5,694 bases of DNA, taken from the NCBI GenBank assembly GCA_036496265.1, contig DASXLL010000253.1, forward strand, positions 1 to 5,694, given 5' to 3'. The position numbers and the translations under genes were made by a program. Each line of letters begins with the position of its first letter. The stretch's first letter is position 1. Source of the stretch: CAYLLN01 sp036496265. GTDB lineage: Bacteria > Planctomycetota > Planctomycetia > Pirellulales > Pirellulaceae. The notes under the pieces were generated by a model that saw only the letters and a list, made by a program, of their open reading frames with translations, had not been told where the DNA came from and did not search any database. Of this stretch, positions 1 to 3,501 are shown in pieces.

Positions 1-99
1 CTAGTAGAATTCGATCTGGTCGCAGAAGGCCTTGATCCCCGAGCGGCTCAGCCTGAAATGGGGAGCGGCAATCGATTGTCGCCGTGGTTCGGGCATCAT
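1..99 (-). other. Possible short ORF or gene remnant at window edge
   Basis: On the minus strand, two adjacent ATG codons at 99-94 open a 32-codon frame that ends in TAG exactly at bases 3-1. The C-terminal part reads FRLSRSGIKAFCDQIEFY, which looks more protein-like than the surrounding DNA. The same frame is closed upstream by a TAA near 160, so this cannot be the end of a long intact gene. I see no Shine-Dalgarno sequence before the ATG pair and do not recognise the peptide. It may be a degenerate gene tail or chance. Confidence 0.2.
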
Positions 100-248
100 G
101 CCGTTTGAGCGATGATAGCCGATAGTGAGGGCGACGCCAACTAGATGACGTCGGTTGCTTTAGGCTGCGATTTTGCGCGGCCTCCTTTGGCTTCCTTTAC
201 TTAGCCATGGGCAAAGGGGCTTACTGAGCTTCGGCGTGCAAAGTGATG

Positions 249-301
249 GCTAAGAATAGCACTGGCGGGCTTCGACAGCTCAGTCGGGCCGAGGCAGTGA
301 C
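249..301. repeat. REP-like palindromic repeat, copy A (diverged)
   Basis: This stretch matches the two copies at 2035-2088 and 2155-2208: it starts with a GCTAAGAATAGC version of their leader, then has GCACTGGC, a CTTCGAC...CTCAGTCG core, and ends GAGGCAGTGAC. The terminal parts are inverted (CACTGGC against a decayed GCCAGTG), so it can fold as an imperfect hairpin. It is one base shorter in the core than the other copies and its right arm has lost a C. It is most likely a dispersed intergenic REP-type element. Confidence 0.7.
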
Positions 302-314
302 AGCCCGAGGGAAG

Positions 315-342
315 CTCTCAGCTTTTAGCCGTCAGCCCTCAG
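315..342. repeat. 7-bp-period tandem repeat, four units
   Basis: Four consecutive heptamers are visible: CTCTCAG, CTTTTAG, CCGTCAG, CCCTCAG, all ending in (T/C/A)AG with a C at position 1. The array lies directly after REP copy A and about 65 bp downstream of the stop of the 71-residue gene. Function is unknown; such short-period intergenic arrays usually arise by slippage. Confidence 0.6.
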
Positions 343-407
343 CCAGACCGCAATGGCGGAGCGCATTCTGATTTAGGACGGGACTAAGGCAGCAGGCCGA
401 TGCCGTT

Positions 408-623
408 TCAATTGGAATCGTCGGCGTGCATCGCGTCGAAGCCAGCCTGCGTGAGCGTATAGCCGCCTTTGAATTTTTCCTTGGTGACGAGGCCATCGGC
501 TGTGAGCTGGCGCAGCGACTCGACGTGCTCGTCGAGGGTGGGCCCGTCGAAGCAGAGCATCTCGCCGGGCTGGATGAGGTAGTCGCGAAACCGCTCGAGC
601 GCTGGTTGGTCGCAGGTCGACAA
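408..623 (-). CDS. Small winged-helix-like hypothetical protein (71 aa, TTG start)
   Basis: I do not recognise a named family. The start is TTG at 623-621, chosen because a full AAAGGAG ribosome-binding site sits at 637-631 with 7-nt spacing; the first ATG (residue 22) has no comparable site. The second half reads LRQLTADGLVTKEKFKGGY followed by TLTQAGFDAM, the pattern of a recognition helix, a beta-wing and a closing strand seen in many small winged-helix DNA-binding proteins (conserved GLV...GGYxLTxxG). The N-terminal third looks helical. At 71 residues it is about one domain long, with no membrane segment or signal peptide. A DNA-binding or protein-binding role is therefore possible but inferred only from the pattern. 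The gene stands alone, 245 bp downstream of the 88-residue gene and separated from it by a 16-bp tandem repeat. A longer reading frame over it in another phase (814-332) is low-complexity and looks like a shadow. Confidence 0.75.
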   Translation of the reverse strand: MSTCDQPALERFRDYLIQPGEMLCFDGPTLDEHVESLRQLTADGLVTKEKFKGGYTLTQAGFDAMHADDSN

Positions 624-630
624 GGAACTT

Positions 631-637
631 CTCCTTT
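631..637 (-). promoter_or_regulatory. Strong Shine-Dalgarno site deciding a TTG start
   Basis: The minus strand reads AAAGGAG, then seven bases, then TTG at 623-621. It is the best ribosome-binding site in the window and is the reason for annotating a TTG start for the 71-residue gene. Confidence 0.8.
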
Positions 638-661
638 GAACGTGTTGGTCGAGGTATTTAA

Positions 662-679
662 CTGCAGTGCAAGCTGCAG
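662..679 (-). other. Small inverted repeat upstream of the 71-aa gene
   Basis: Two CTGCAG hexamers (each self-complementary) flank a 6-nt spacer, so the site can form a 6-bp hairpin or serve as paired binding half-sites. It lies about 39 bp upstream of the TTG start. It may be a leader hairpin or an operator; nothing in the sequence decides between them. Confidence 0.35.
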
Positions 680-788
680 ACCCATAGGCCGACGAATTTC
701 CGTTTTCGCGGCGGATTTCTTTGAGGAAACACGGGCACGCATTTTGGTAAATTGCTCTAGTGCCCGATGGCTGGGTCGTGGGCTACAC

Positions 789-852
789 GCTTGGTCATGG
801 CTACGCTTGGTCATGGCTACGCTTGGTCATGGCTACGCTTGGTCATGGCTAC
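789..852. repeat. 16-bp perfect tandem repeat, four copies
   Basis: GCTTGGTCATGGCTAC is repeated four times without a mismatch (789-804, 805-820, 821-836, 837-852). A partial GGCTAC unit precedes it (781-786) and GC follows. The unit length is not a multiple of three and no accepted gene covers it, so it is an intergenic minisatellite between the 88-aa gene stop and the leader of the 71-aa gene. Perfect identity suggests recent expansion or copy-number variation between strains. Confidence 0.95.
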
Positions 853-863
853 GCAAGGGGGCG

Positions 864-878
864 CGCGATTATTTCGCG
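864..878 (-). other. Short hairpin over the stop codon of the 88-aa gene
   Basis: CGCGA and TCGCG pair around a TTATT loop that contains the TAA stop (871-869 on the minus strand). There is no T-run after it on the minus strand, so it is not a standard intrinsic terminator; it may protect the mRNA 3' end or be incidental. Confidence 0.3.
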
Positions 879-1135
879 GCGACGGCTGCCCGCAAGAGGG
901 TGACTTCCGGAATTGCGGTGAGCACCTTCTGCATTCGTGAGAGGGGCAACTGCGAACTGCTGGGCACTTGAAAGGTGCAGAGCGTGGAGTCATTTTCCTG
1001 GCTGATCGGTTGCGCGCTGCGGAAAATGAACGAAGCGGCCAATTGATCTAATAGCCAGCGAGCGTTTTCCACGCCATCGACGCAGACGAGGTATTCGTAG
1101 TCGAGCGGCCGCACCCAGACTCGGAAGGCTTTCAT
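869..1135 (-). CDS. Conserved-looking small hypothetical protein (88 aa), second gene of a coupled pair
   Basis: Function not recognised. The start is ATG at 1135-1133, whose first base is the last-but-two overlap with the upstream TGA (1137-1135): the minus strand reads TGATG, a classic translational-coupling junction. A TTG one codon earlier (1138) is possible but less attractive. The protein begins MKAFRVWVRPLDYEYLVCVD, continues with an amphipathic helix GVENARWLLDQLAASF, a strand around TLCTFQVP, a helix LSRMQKVLTAI and a last strand EVTLLRA. This beta-alpha-beta-alpha-beta order suggests a small ferredoxin-like or ACT-like sandwich, which is inference. There is no signal peptide or membrane segment. 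Coupling to the 226-residue gene suggests the two products act together or are needed in matched amounts. The TAA stop lies in the loop of a small 5-bp inverted repeat (864-878), not followed by a U-run. Confidence 0.78.
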   Translation of the reverse strand: MKAFRVWVRPLDYEYLVCVDGVENARWLLDQLAASFIFRSAQPISQENDSTLCTFQVPSSSQLPLSRMQKVLTAIPEVTLLRAAVAAK

Positions 1136-1815
1136 CAATTTGCTCCGGGGCGCCTGGTGGGGCGACGATCGGAGTCGGGGCGCTTCGTGACGCGGCCATT
1201 TGTCGAGCGGCCGTTGGTGGAATGGGGGTCGGCAGATTGGGCCTTGCCCGATTGGCCCTTTGCCGACTGGCCCTTTGAGGTTGCGCGCTTAGGTGTTGCG
1301 CTCTTCGTCGCTGCGCTTTTTTTGGAGCCGGTCGATTCAAGTTCGCGGCAGCGCTTGCGGACGGAAGGAAACTTTTTGGCTTGTTCGTTTTCGTAGCGCT
1401 CCGCGCGGAGGAACCAGAAGGCCAAGCCGCCCGTGTTGTGGCTGGGGGTGCCGGAGGATTTTGAGCTGCGGACGCCGAGCGAGCCTTTCTTGCCGGTTTT
1501 TTTCCAGCCGCGAGCCTCCATGATCATGCGCACCAAGACGCCGATGGCTTGCCGCAAACGTTGGTTGCGCTGGGCCTGAACCGTGCCCAGGAACTTGTTG
1601 ATGGCGGGGAGCGACTCGAGCTCGCGGACGACGCCGGCCATCGGGGCGCGGTCGTGGTGAGCCTCGGACTCTTCCATGCGGCGTTGCCGGTCGGCATTGT
1701 TGAAGAATTCTAGAACTTCGGCGAAGGGCTGGCCGGAGTCGTTGAGGACATCGACAAACGTTCGGCCCTGTCGGTCTTTCAGAAAGTCTTCCCGCGTGAT
1801 GGTGACGTGCGCCAT
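1135..1815 (-). CDS. Hypothetical protein with basic pentad-repeat C-terminal tail (226 aa)
   Basis: Not a family I recognise. The start chosen is ATG at 1815-1813 (MAHVTITREDF...). The frame stays open to 2148, but that extension would translate a REP repeat and the promoter at 1883-1911, so it is rejected. Residues 1-145 look like a folded, mostly helical domain with charged stretches, a central helix RLRQAIGVLVRMIMEARGW (86-104), a KKTGKKGSLGVRS loop and an aromatic segment LAFWFLRAERYE (131-142). From residue 166 the chain becomes a regular run of pentads (KSAAT, KSATP, KRATS, KGQSA, KGQSG, KAQSA, DPHST, NGRST, NGRVT, KRPDS, DRRPT, RRPGA), strongly basic and Ser/Thr-rich. Such disordered tails resemble bacterial histone-H1-like or AlgP-like tails and could bind nucleic acid; that is inference. 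The gene is first in a pair with the 88-aa gene (TGATG overlap) and has its own promoter with an overlapping inverted repeat. Confidence 0.82.
   Translation of the reverse strand: MAHVTITREDFLKDRQGRTFVDVLNDSGQPFAEVLEFFNNADRQRRMEESEAHHDRAPMAGVVRELESLPAINKFLGTVQAQRNQRLRQAIGVLVRMIMEARGWKKTGKKGSLGVRSSKSSGTPSHNTGGLAFWFLRAERYENEQAKKFPSVRKRCRELESTGSKKSAATKSATPKRATSKGQSAKGQSGKAQSADPHSTNGRSTNGRVTKRPDSDRRPTRRPGAN
1141..1318 (-). repeat. Pentad-encoding 15-bp repeats in the 226-aa gene
   Basis: The DNA for the tail has a 15-bp period, clearest at 1233-1277 where three adjacent units, CAGATTGGGCCTTGC, CCGATTGGCCCTTTG and CCGACTGGCCCTTTG (plus strand), encode the KAQSA, KGQSG and KGQSA pentads. Outer pentads have diverged at the DNA level but keep the five-residue spacing. 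The likely origin is in-frame tandem duplication. Confidence 0.75.
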
Positions 1816-1875
1816 GGATGGCTTCTCGCTATAGCTGTTAGATGGAGGAAATGGCCGTGCTGCGGTTTTTGCACC

Positions 1876-1897
1876 TACAATTATTGTATCTACAATA
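1876..1897. promoter_or_regulatory. Overlapping AT-rich inverted repeats, putative operator
   Basis: Two perfect inverted repeats interlock: TACAAT-T-ATTGTA at 1876-1888 and TATTGTA-TC-TACAATA at 1882-1897. Three half-sites of the TACAAT type therefore sit within 22 bp, in a region otherwise GC-rich. The site covers the -10 hexamer and part of the spacer of the predicted promoter, so a bound protein would block transcription. TACA/TGTA half-sites recall BlaI/MecI/CopY-type operators, but the spacing is not the classic one, so the regulator is unknown. Confidence 0.6.
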
Positions 1898-1911
1898 TCG
1901 GCAGTTGCCAA
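1883..1911 (-). promoter_or_regulatory. Sigma70-like promoter for the 226/88-aa gene pair
   Basis: On the minus strand, TTGGCA (1911-1906) is followed after exactly 17 bp by TACAAT (1888-1883), five of six matches to consensus in each box. Transcription would begin near 1876 and give a leader of about 60 nt before the ATG at 1815. It is inside the open frame that extends upstream of that ATG, which supports the shorter start. Confidence 0.65.
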
Positions 1912-2034
1912 GCGGAGTTGGCGGGGATGCCGCGTGGGTTCTGGCTGATTCAGAGCTTTGCGACGGCTGGGACGTGCTGATTGAGCGGCCGTGGCGGCGT
2001 CTTCGATGCGACTCGCGGCGCGAGCAGGATGATA

Positions 2035-2088
2035 GCTGAGGACAGCAGTGGCGGACTTCGACAAGCTCAGTCGAGGCGAGCCAGTGGC
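2035..2088. repeat. REP-like palindromic repeat, copy B
   Basis: Begins GCTGAGGACAGCAGTGG, contains a CTTCGACAAGCTCAGTCG core and ends GAGCCAGTGGC. It aligns without gaps to copy C, exactly 120 bp to the right, with about seven differences over the 44-bp palindromic part. The outer arms (GCAGTGGC against GCCAGTGGC) are roughly inverted, the left arm carrying one mismatch. Confidence 0.8.
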
Positions 2089-2140
2089 AGGGGGGGAAAG
2101 ACAAGGAGACATGGAGATGGGGGAGACAAGGAACAGAGAT
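2089..2140 (+). repeat. Polypurine tract with GGAGACA motifs
   Basis: About 50 bases are nearly all purine on the plus strand: a run of seven G (2090-2096), GGAGACA at 2105-2111 and again at 2122-2128, and a run of five G (2119-2123). It fills the gap between REP copies B and C. Strong strand asymmetry and G-runs allow triplex or quadruplex-type structures, though this is inference. Confidence 0.6.
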
Positions 2141-2154
2141 TGGTGCAAGTGTTG

Positions 2155-2208
2155 GCTGAGGAAAGCACTGGCCGGCTTCGACCATCTCAGTCGGGTCGAG
2201 CCAGTGGC
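2155..2208. repeat. REP-like palindromic repeat, copy C
   Basis: Begins GCTGAGGAAAGCACTGG, has a CTTCGACCATCTCAGTCGG core and ends TCGAGCCAGTGGC. It has the best-preserved arms of the three copies: CACTGGC pairs with GCCAGTG, and CTTCGAC can pair with GTCGAG across the core. It sits immediately beyond the terminator of the cold-shock gene, a usual place for REP-type elements. Confidence 0.8.
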
Positions 2209-2217
2209 ACACGGCCC

Positions 2218-2256
2218 AAAAAGAGACGCCCCGGCGCGCGATGCGGCCGGGGCGTC
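2218..2256 (-). terminator. Intrinsic terminator of the cold-shock gene
   Basis: A perfect 10-bp GC-rich stem (GACGCCCCGG at 2225-2234 and CCGGGGCGTC at 2247-2256) encloses a 12-nt loop. On the minus strand it is followed at once by TCTTTTT (2224-2218), and it lies 44 bp past the cold-shock gene stop. The plus strand also has a T-rich run after the stem (GTTTGATGTTTTAATTTTA), so it may work in both directions. Confidence 0.9.
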
Positions 2257-2300
2257 GTTTGATGTTTTAATTTTATGGGCGACTGAAGGCGCCGACGAAG

Positions 2301-2501
2301 TTAGTCGACTAAGCGAACGGAGACAGCGCAGGGGCCCTTCTTTCCCTCGCCAACTTCGTAGGCGACCATTTGGCCTTCGCTGAGCTCTTCGATCGTGGTG
2401 CCCTGGAGCTCCGAGTGGTGGAAGAACAGGTCTTGGCGACCTTGCTCGATGAATCCAAAACCTTTTTCTTTGAGAACTTTCTTGATCTTGCCTTCAGGCA
2501 T
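2301..2501 (-). CDS. Cold-shock domain protein, CspA family (66 aa)
   Basis: A single-domain cold-shock protein: a five-stranded OB-fold that binds single-stranded RNA and DNA in the cytoplasm, in general acting as an RNA chaperone that melts mRNA structure. The sequence MPEGKIKKVLKEKGFGFIEQ contains the RNP1 motif KGFGFI (13-18); RNP2 is DLFFHHS (24-30), with FFHH where VFVH is more usual. Length (66) is standard for the family, and the end GPCAVSVRLVD matches the final strand. The ATG at 2501-2499 is chosen because GGAG lies at 2512-2509, 7 nt upstream; the frame extends to 2609, but the added residues do not resemble the family. A promoter about 220 nt upstream (2727-2755) and a GC-rich hairpin (2531-2565) suggest a long structured leader of the kind that controls cspA in enterobacteria. 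A strong terminator follows, so the gene is probably transcribed alone. Confidence 0.96.
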   Translation of the reverse strand: MPEGKIKKVLKEKGFGFIEQGRQDLFFHHSELQGTTIEELSEGQMVAYEVGEGKKGPCAVSVRLVD

Positions 2502-2530
2502 TGCTGCACTCCAAAACGCTAAACACTGAA

Positions 2531-2565
2531 CCGCCGGCGCTCGAACTTGGAGCGCAATTTGGCGG
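2531..2565 (-). promoter_or_regulatory. GC-rich hairpin in the cold-shock gene leader
   Basis: GCGCTC (2537-2542) and GAGCGC (2550-2555) pair perfectly around a 7-nt loop, and an outer CCGCC (2531-2535) can pair with GGCGG (2561-2565) across small bulges. It lies about 30 nt before the ATG, outside the ribosome-binding site. A role in temperature-dependent translation is possible but only inferred from its place in a cold-shock leader. Confidence 0.45.
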
Positions 2566-2726
2566 CTCGAAAAAATGGAAGCAGACGACCACAAACCGAG
2601 GCGTGGCACTTCTGGGAAGGGCGCGGCGACGCAGAATGCGGCGTGACGAAAAGATCATTCCGAAGGCCTTGCGGCCCGCATCTTTACTCTCATCTTCTGC
2701 TTGCCACGATTCATCGCGGCAGAGCC

Positions 2727-2755
2727 ACTATAGTTGATGGCGGGCGGCGTGGCAA
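2727..2755 (-). promoter_or_regulatory. Sigma70-like promoter upstream of the cold-shock gene
   Basis: The minus strand reads TTGCCA (2755-2750), 17 bp, TATAGT (2732-2727); each box matches consensus at five of six positions. Transcription would begin near 2720 and yield a leader of roughly 220 nt before the ATG at 2501. No gene other than the cold-shock protein lies downstream on this strand before the terminator at 2225-2256. Confidence 0.55.
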
Positions 2756-2944
2756 TCAGCGAGGGGGCGGAGGGGGTGCGGCGCTGGCGCGGGGTGGCCG
2801 CGGAATCGCGCAGGCGGCAATTGCCCCGGGTCGCGAAGGGACCAGCGCAGCCGGCGATTAACCGAGGCATCGAGGGAACCGGCGGCGACGGGGATTTGGC
2901 GGGCGGGGCAGCAGCTCGCGCAGGTGGCTGGGATCGTCCAAACA

Positions 2945-2956
2945 GCCGAAACCGGC
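2945..2956 (-). terminator. Weak terminator-like hairpin after the lysine-rich gene
   Basis: On the minus strand GCCG-GTTT-CGGC forms a 4-bp stem, followed by TGTTTGG rather than a true T-run, 27 bp past the stop at 2983. Too short to be a confident intrinsic terminator. Confidence 0.25.
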
Positions 2957-2982
2957 CTAAAAGTAGCGGGAGCTGAGCGTTC

Positions 2983-3369
2983 CTAAGACTTCTTCTTGGC
3001 GCGCTTCTTTTTCCCTTTGGCCTTTTTGGTCGTCGCTGCCTTGGCCGGCTTGGCTTTCTTGCCCGGTTTTACTTTCTTAGCGGGCATTTTCGACTTCGGC
3101 TTTGACTTCGCGCCTTTGGCGGCTTTCGGGCCTTTGGAGGTTTTCAGCGATTTGGCGCTTTTGAGTTTCGATCGAACCGCTTTGACGGCGGTCTCGATTG
3201 GCTTGCCGCCTTTGGCCGACGAATCACCGACCATCGCGCCGGCAATCCCGCCCACCGTGGCACCCACAGGTCCACCGACGAGCCCGCCAATCACCGCGCC
3301 GGTGATGCCGCCGGCCGTTTGCTTTGATACTTGAGGTAGGTTGGTCGCGGCTTTCTTTTTCTTGGCCAT
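2983..3369 (-). CDS. Glycine-zipper protein with lysine-rich, histone-H1-like tail (128 aa)
   Basis: No exact family recognised. The start is ATG at 3369-3367, preceded only by a purine-rich AAAGAAAGAAACAC stretch. Three zones are clear. Residues 1-19 are a short basic leader (MAKKKKAATN...). Residues 20-48 are a glycine zipper: Gly occupies positions 20, 24, 28, 32, 36, 40, 44 and 48, a perfect GxxxG register, with extra Gly at 21, 29, 33, 41 and a Pro at 34 that probably splits it into two short helices. This resembles Gly-zipper 2TM-type segments that insert into membranes or self-pack. Residues 53-128 are highly basic: the whole protein has 35 Lys, against only Asp49 and Glu59 as acids, with Lys at every third residue from 73 to 88. 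Such tails occur in histone-H1-like and AlgP-like DNA-binding proteins. Joining both in one small protein suggests a membrane-tethered or self-assembling nucleic-acid-binding protein, which is inference. It stands alone, 132 bp downstream of the hydrolase gene. Confidence 0.87.
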   Translation of the reverse strand: MAKKKKAATNLPQVSKQTAGGITGAVIGGLVGGPVGATVGGIAGAMVGDSSAKGGKPIETAVKAVRSKLKSAKSLKTSKGPKAAKGAKSKPKSKMPAKKVKPGKKAKPAKAATTKKAKGKKKRAKKKS

Positions 3370-3404
3370 GTGTTTCTTTCTTTGTGAGTGCGGGATTGCC
3401 GATG

Positions 3405-3417
3405 GTGGCTACGCCAC
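3405..3417 (-). other. Small hairpin in the leader of the glycine-zipper gene
   Basis: GTGGC-TAC-GCCAC is a perfect 5-bp stem with a 3-nt loop, about 36 nt upstream of the ATG. Its TGGCTACGC core also occurs in the 16-bp tandem repeat at 789-852. Meaning unknown. Confidence 0.35.
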
Positions 3418-3455
3418 AATGTAGCGGCTTTGGTCGCGCCGGGAAAGCGCAGCAC

Positions 3456-3480
3456 CGATTGGCGGCAAGTCGATTGGCGG
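3456..3480 (-). promoter_or_regulatory. Pair of direct repeats upstream of the glycine-zipper gene
   Basis: CGATTGGCGG occurs at 3456-3465 and again at 3471-3480, 15 bp apart, in the short gap between the hydrolase stop and the glycine-zipper start. Perfect decamers at such spacing could be regulator half-sites, but no good promoter boxes are visible next to them (only a weak TACATT at 3423-3418). Confidence 0.35.
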
Positions 3481-3501
3481 TCGGTCGAGGGGGAGCCTTG
3501 G

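Larger units (their letters stand above)
100..407. other. Gene-free stretch with small repeats
   Basis: No convincing coding frame on either strand. It holds one REP-like palindromic copy (249-301) and a run of four 7-bp units (315-342). The rest has no visible promoter, RNA gene or terminator, and I could not find an intrinsic terminator after the gene that stops at 408. Confidence 0.5.
1816..2224. other. Gene-free stretch with promoter, operator-like site, REP pair and polypurine tract
   Basis: No accepted gene lies here. From right to left it holds two REP-like repeats with a polypurine tract between them, a minus-strand promoter at 1883-1911 with AT-rich inverted repeats, and a leader of about 60 nt for the 226-aa gene. 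Open frames across it on both strands mainly translate the REP repeats and are not supported. Confidence 0.6.
2502..2982. other. Gene-free stretch: probable cold-shock leader and promoter region
   Basis: Open frames exist on both strands (for example 2734-2976 plus and 2870-2655 minus), but they are low-complexity Arg/Gly/Ala-rich, typical of GC-rich non-coding DNA, and lack ribosome-binding sites. The left half is best read as the untranslated leader of the cold-shock gene. The right half, 2756-2982, is very G-rich on the plus strand and shows only a weak hairpin after the stop of the lysine-rich gene. Confidence 0.55.

Noticed and set aside
332..814. 160-residue minus-strand frame
   Set aside because: It overlaps the 71-aa gene in another phase, is Ser/Arg/Thr-rich without motifs, and runs into the start of the tandem repeat; it looks like a shadow frame.
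789..852. 16-bp direct repeats as a CRISPR array
   Set aside because: The units are contiguous with no spacers and are shorter than CRISPR repeats; no cas genes are present.
426..971. 181-residue plus-strand frame
   Set aside because: It is antisense to the 71-aa gene and translates the 16-bp minisatellite (repeated LGHGYAWSW-like residues); no ribosome-binding site or family pattern.
1816..2148. Upstream extension of the 226-aa frame to 337 residues
   Set aside because: The added part translates REP copy B and runs through a strong promoter; it has no protein-like character, and the ATG at 1815 starts a plausible folded domain.
2502..2609. 36-residue N-terminal extension of the cold-shock protein
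   Set aside because: Cold-shock proteins are about 66-70 residues and begin near this ATG, which has a GGAG site at the right distance. The extension is low-complexity and lacks its own ribosome-binding site.
2734..2976. Plus-strand 80-residue and minus-strand 71-residue frames in the gene-free region
   Set aside because: Both are Gly/Ala/Arg-rich with no motif or ribosome-binding site, as expected by chance in GC-rich DNA.
2983..3369. True eukaryotic-type histone H1
   Set aside because: Only the lysine-rich tail is similar; there is no globular winged-helix H1 domain, and the N-terminal zone is a glycine zipper instead.
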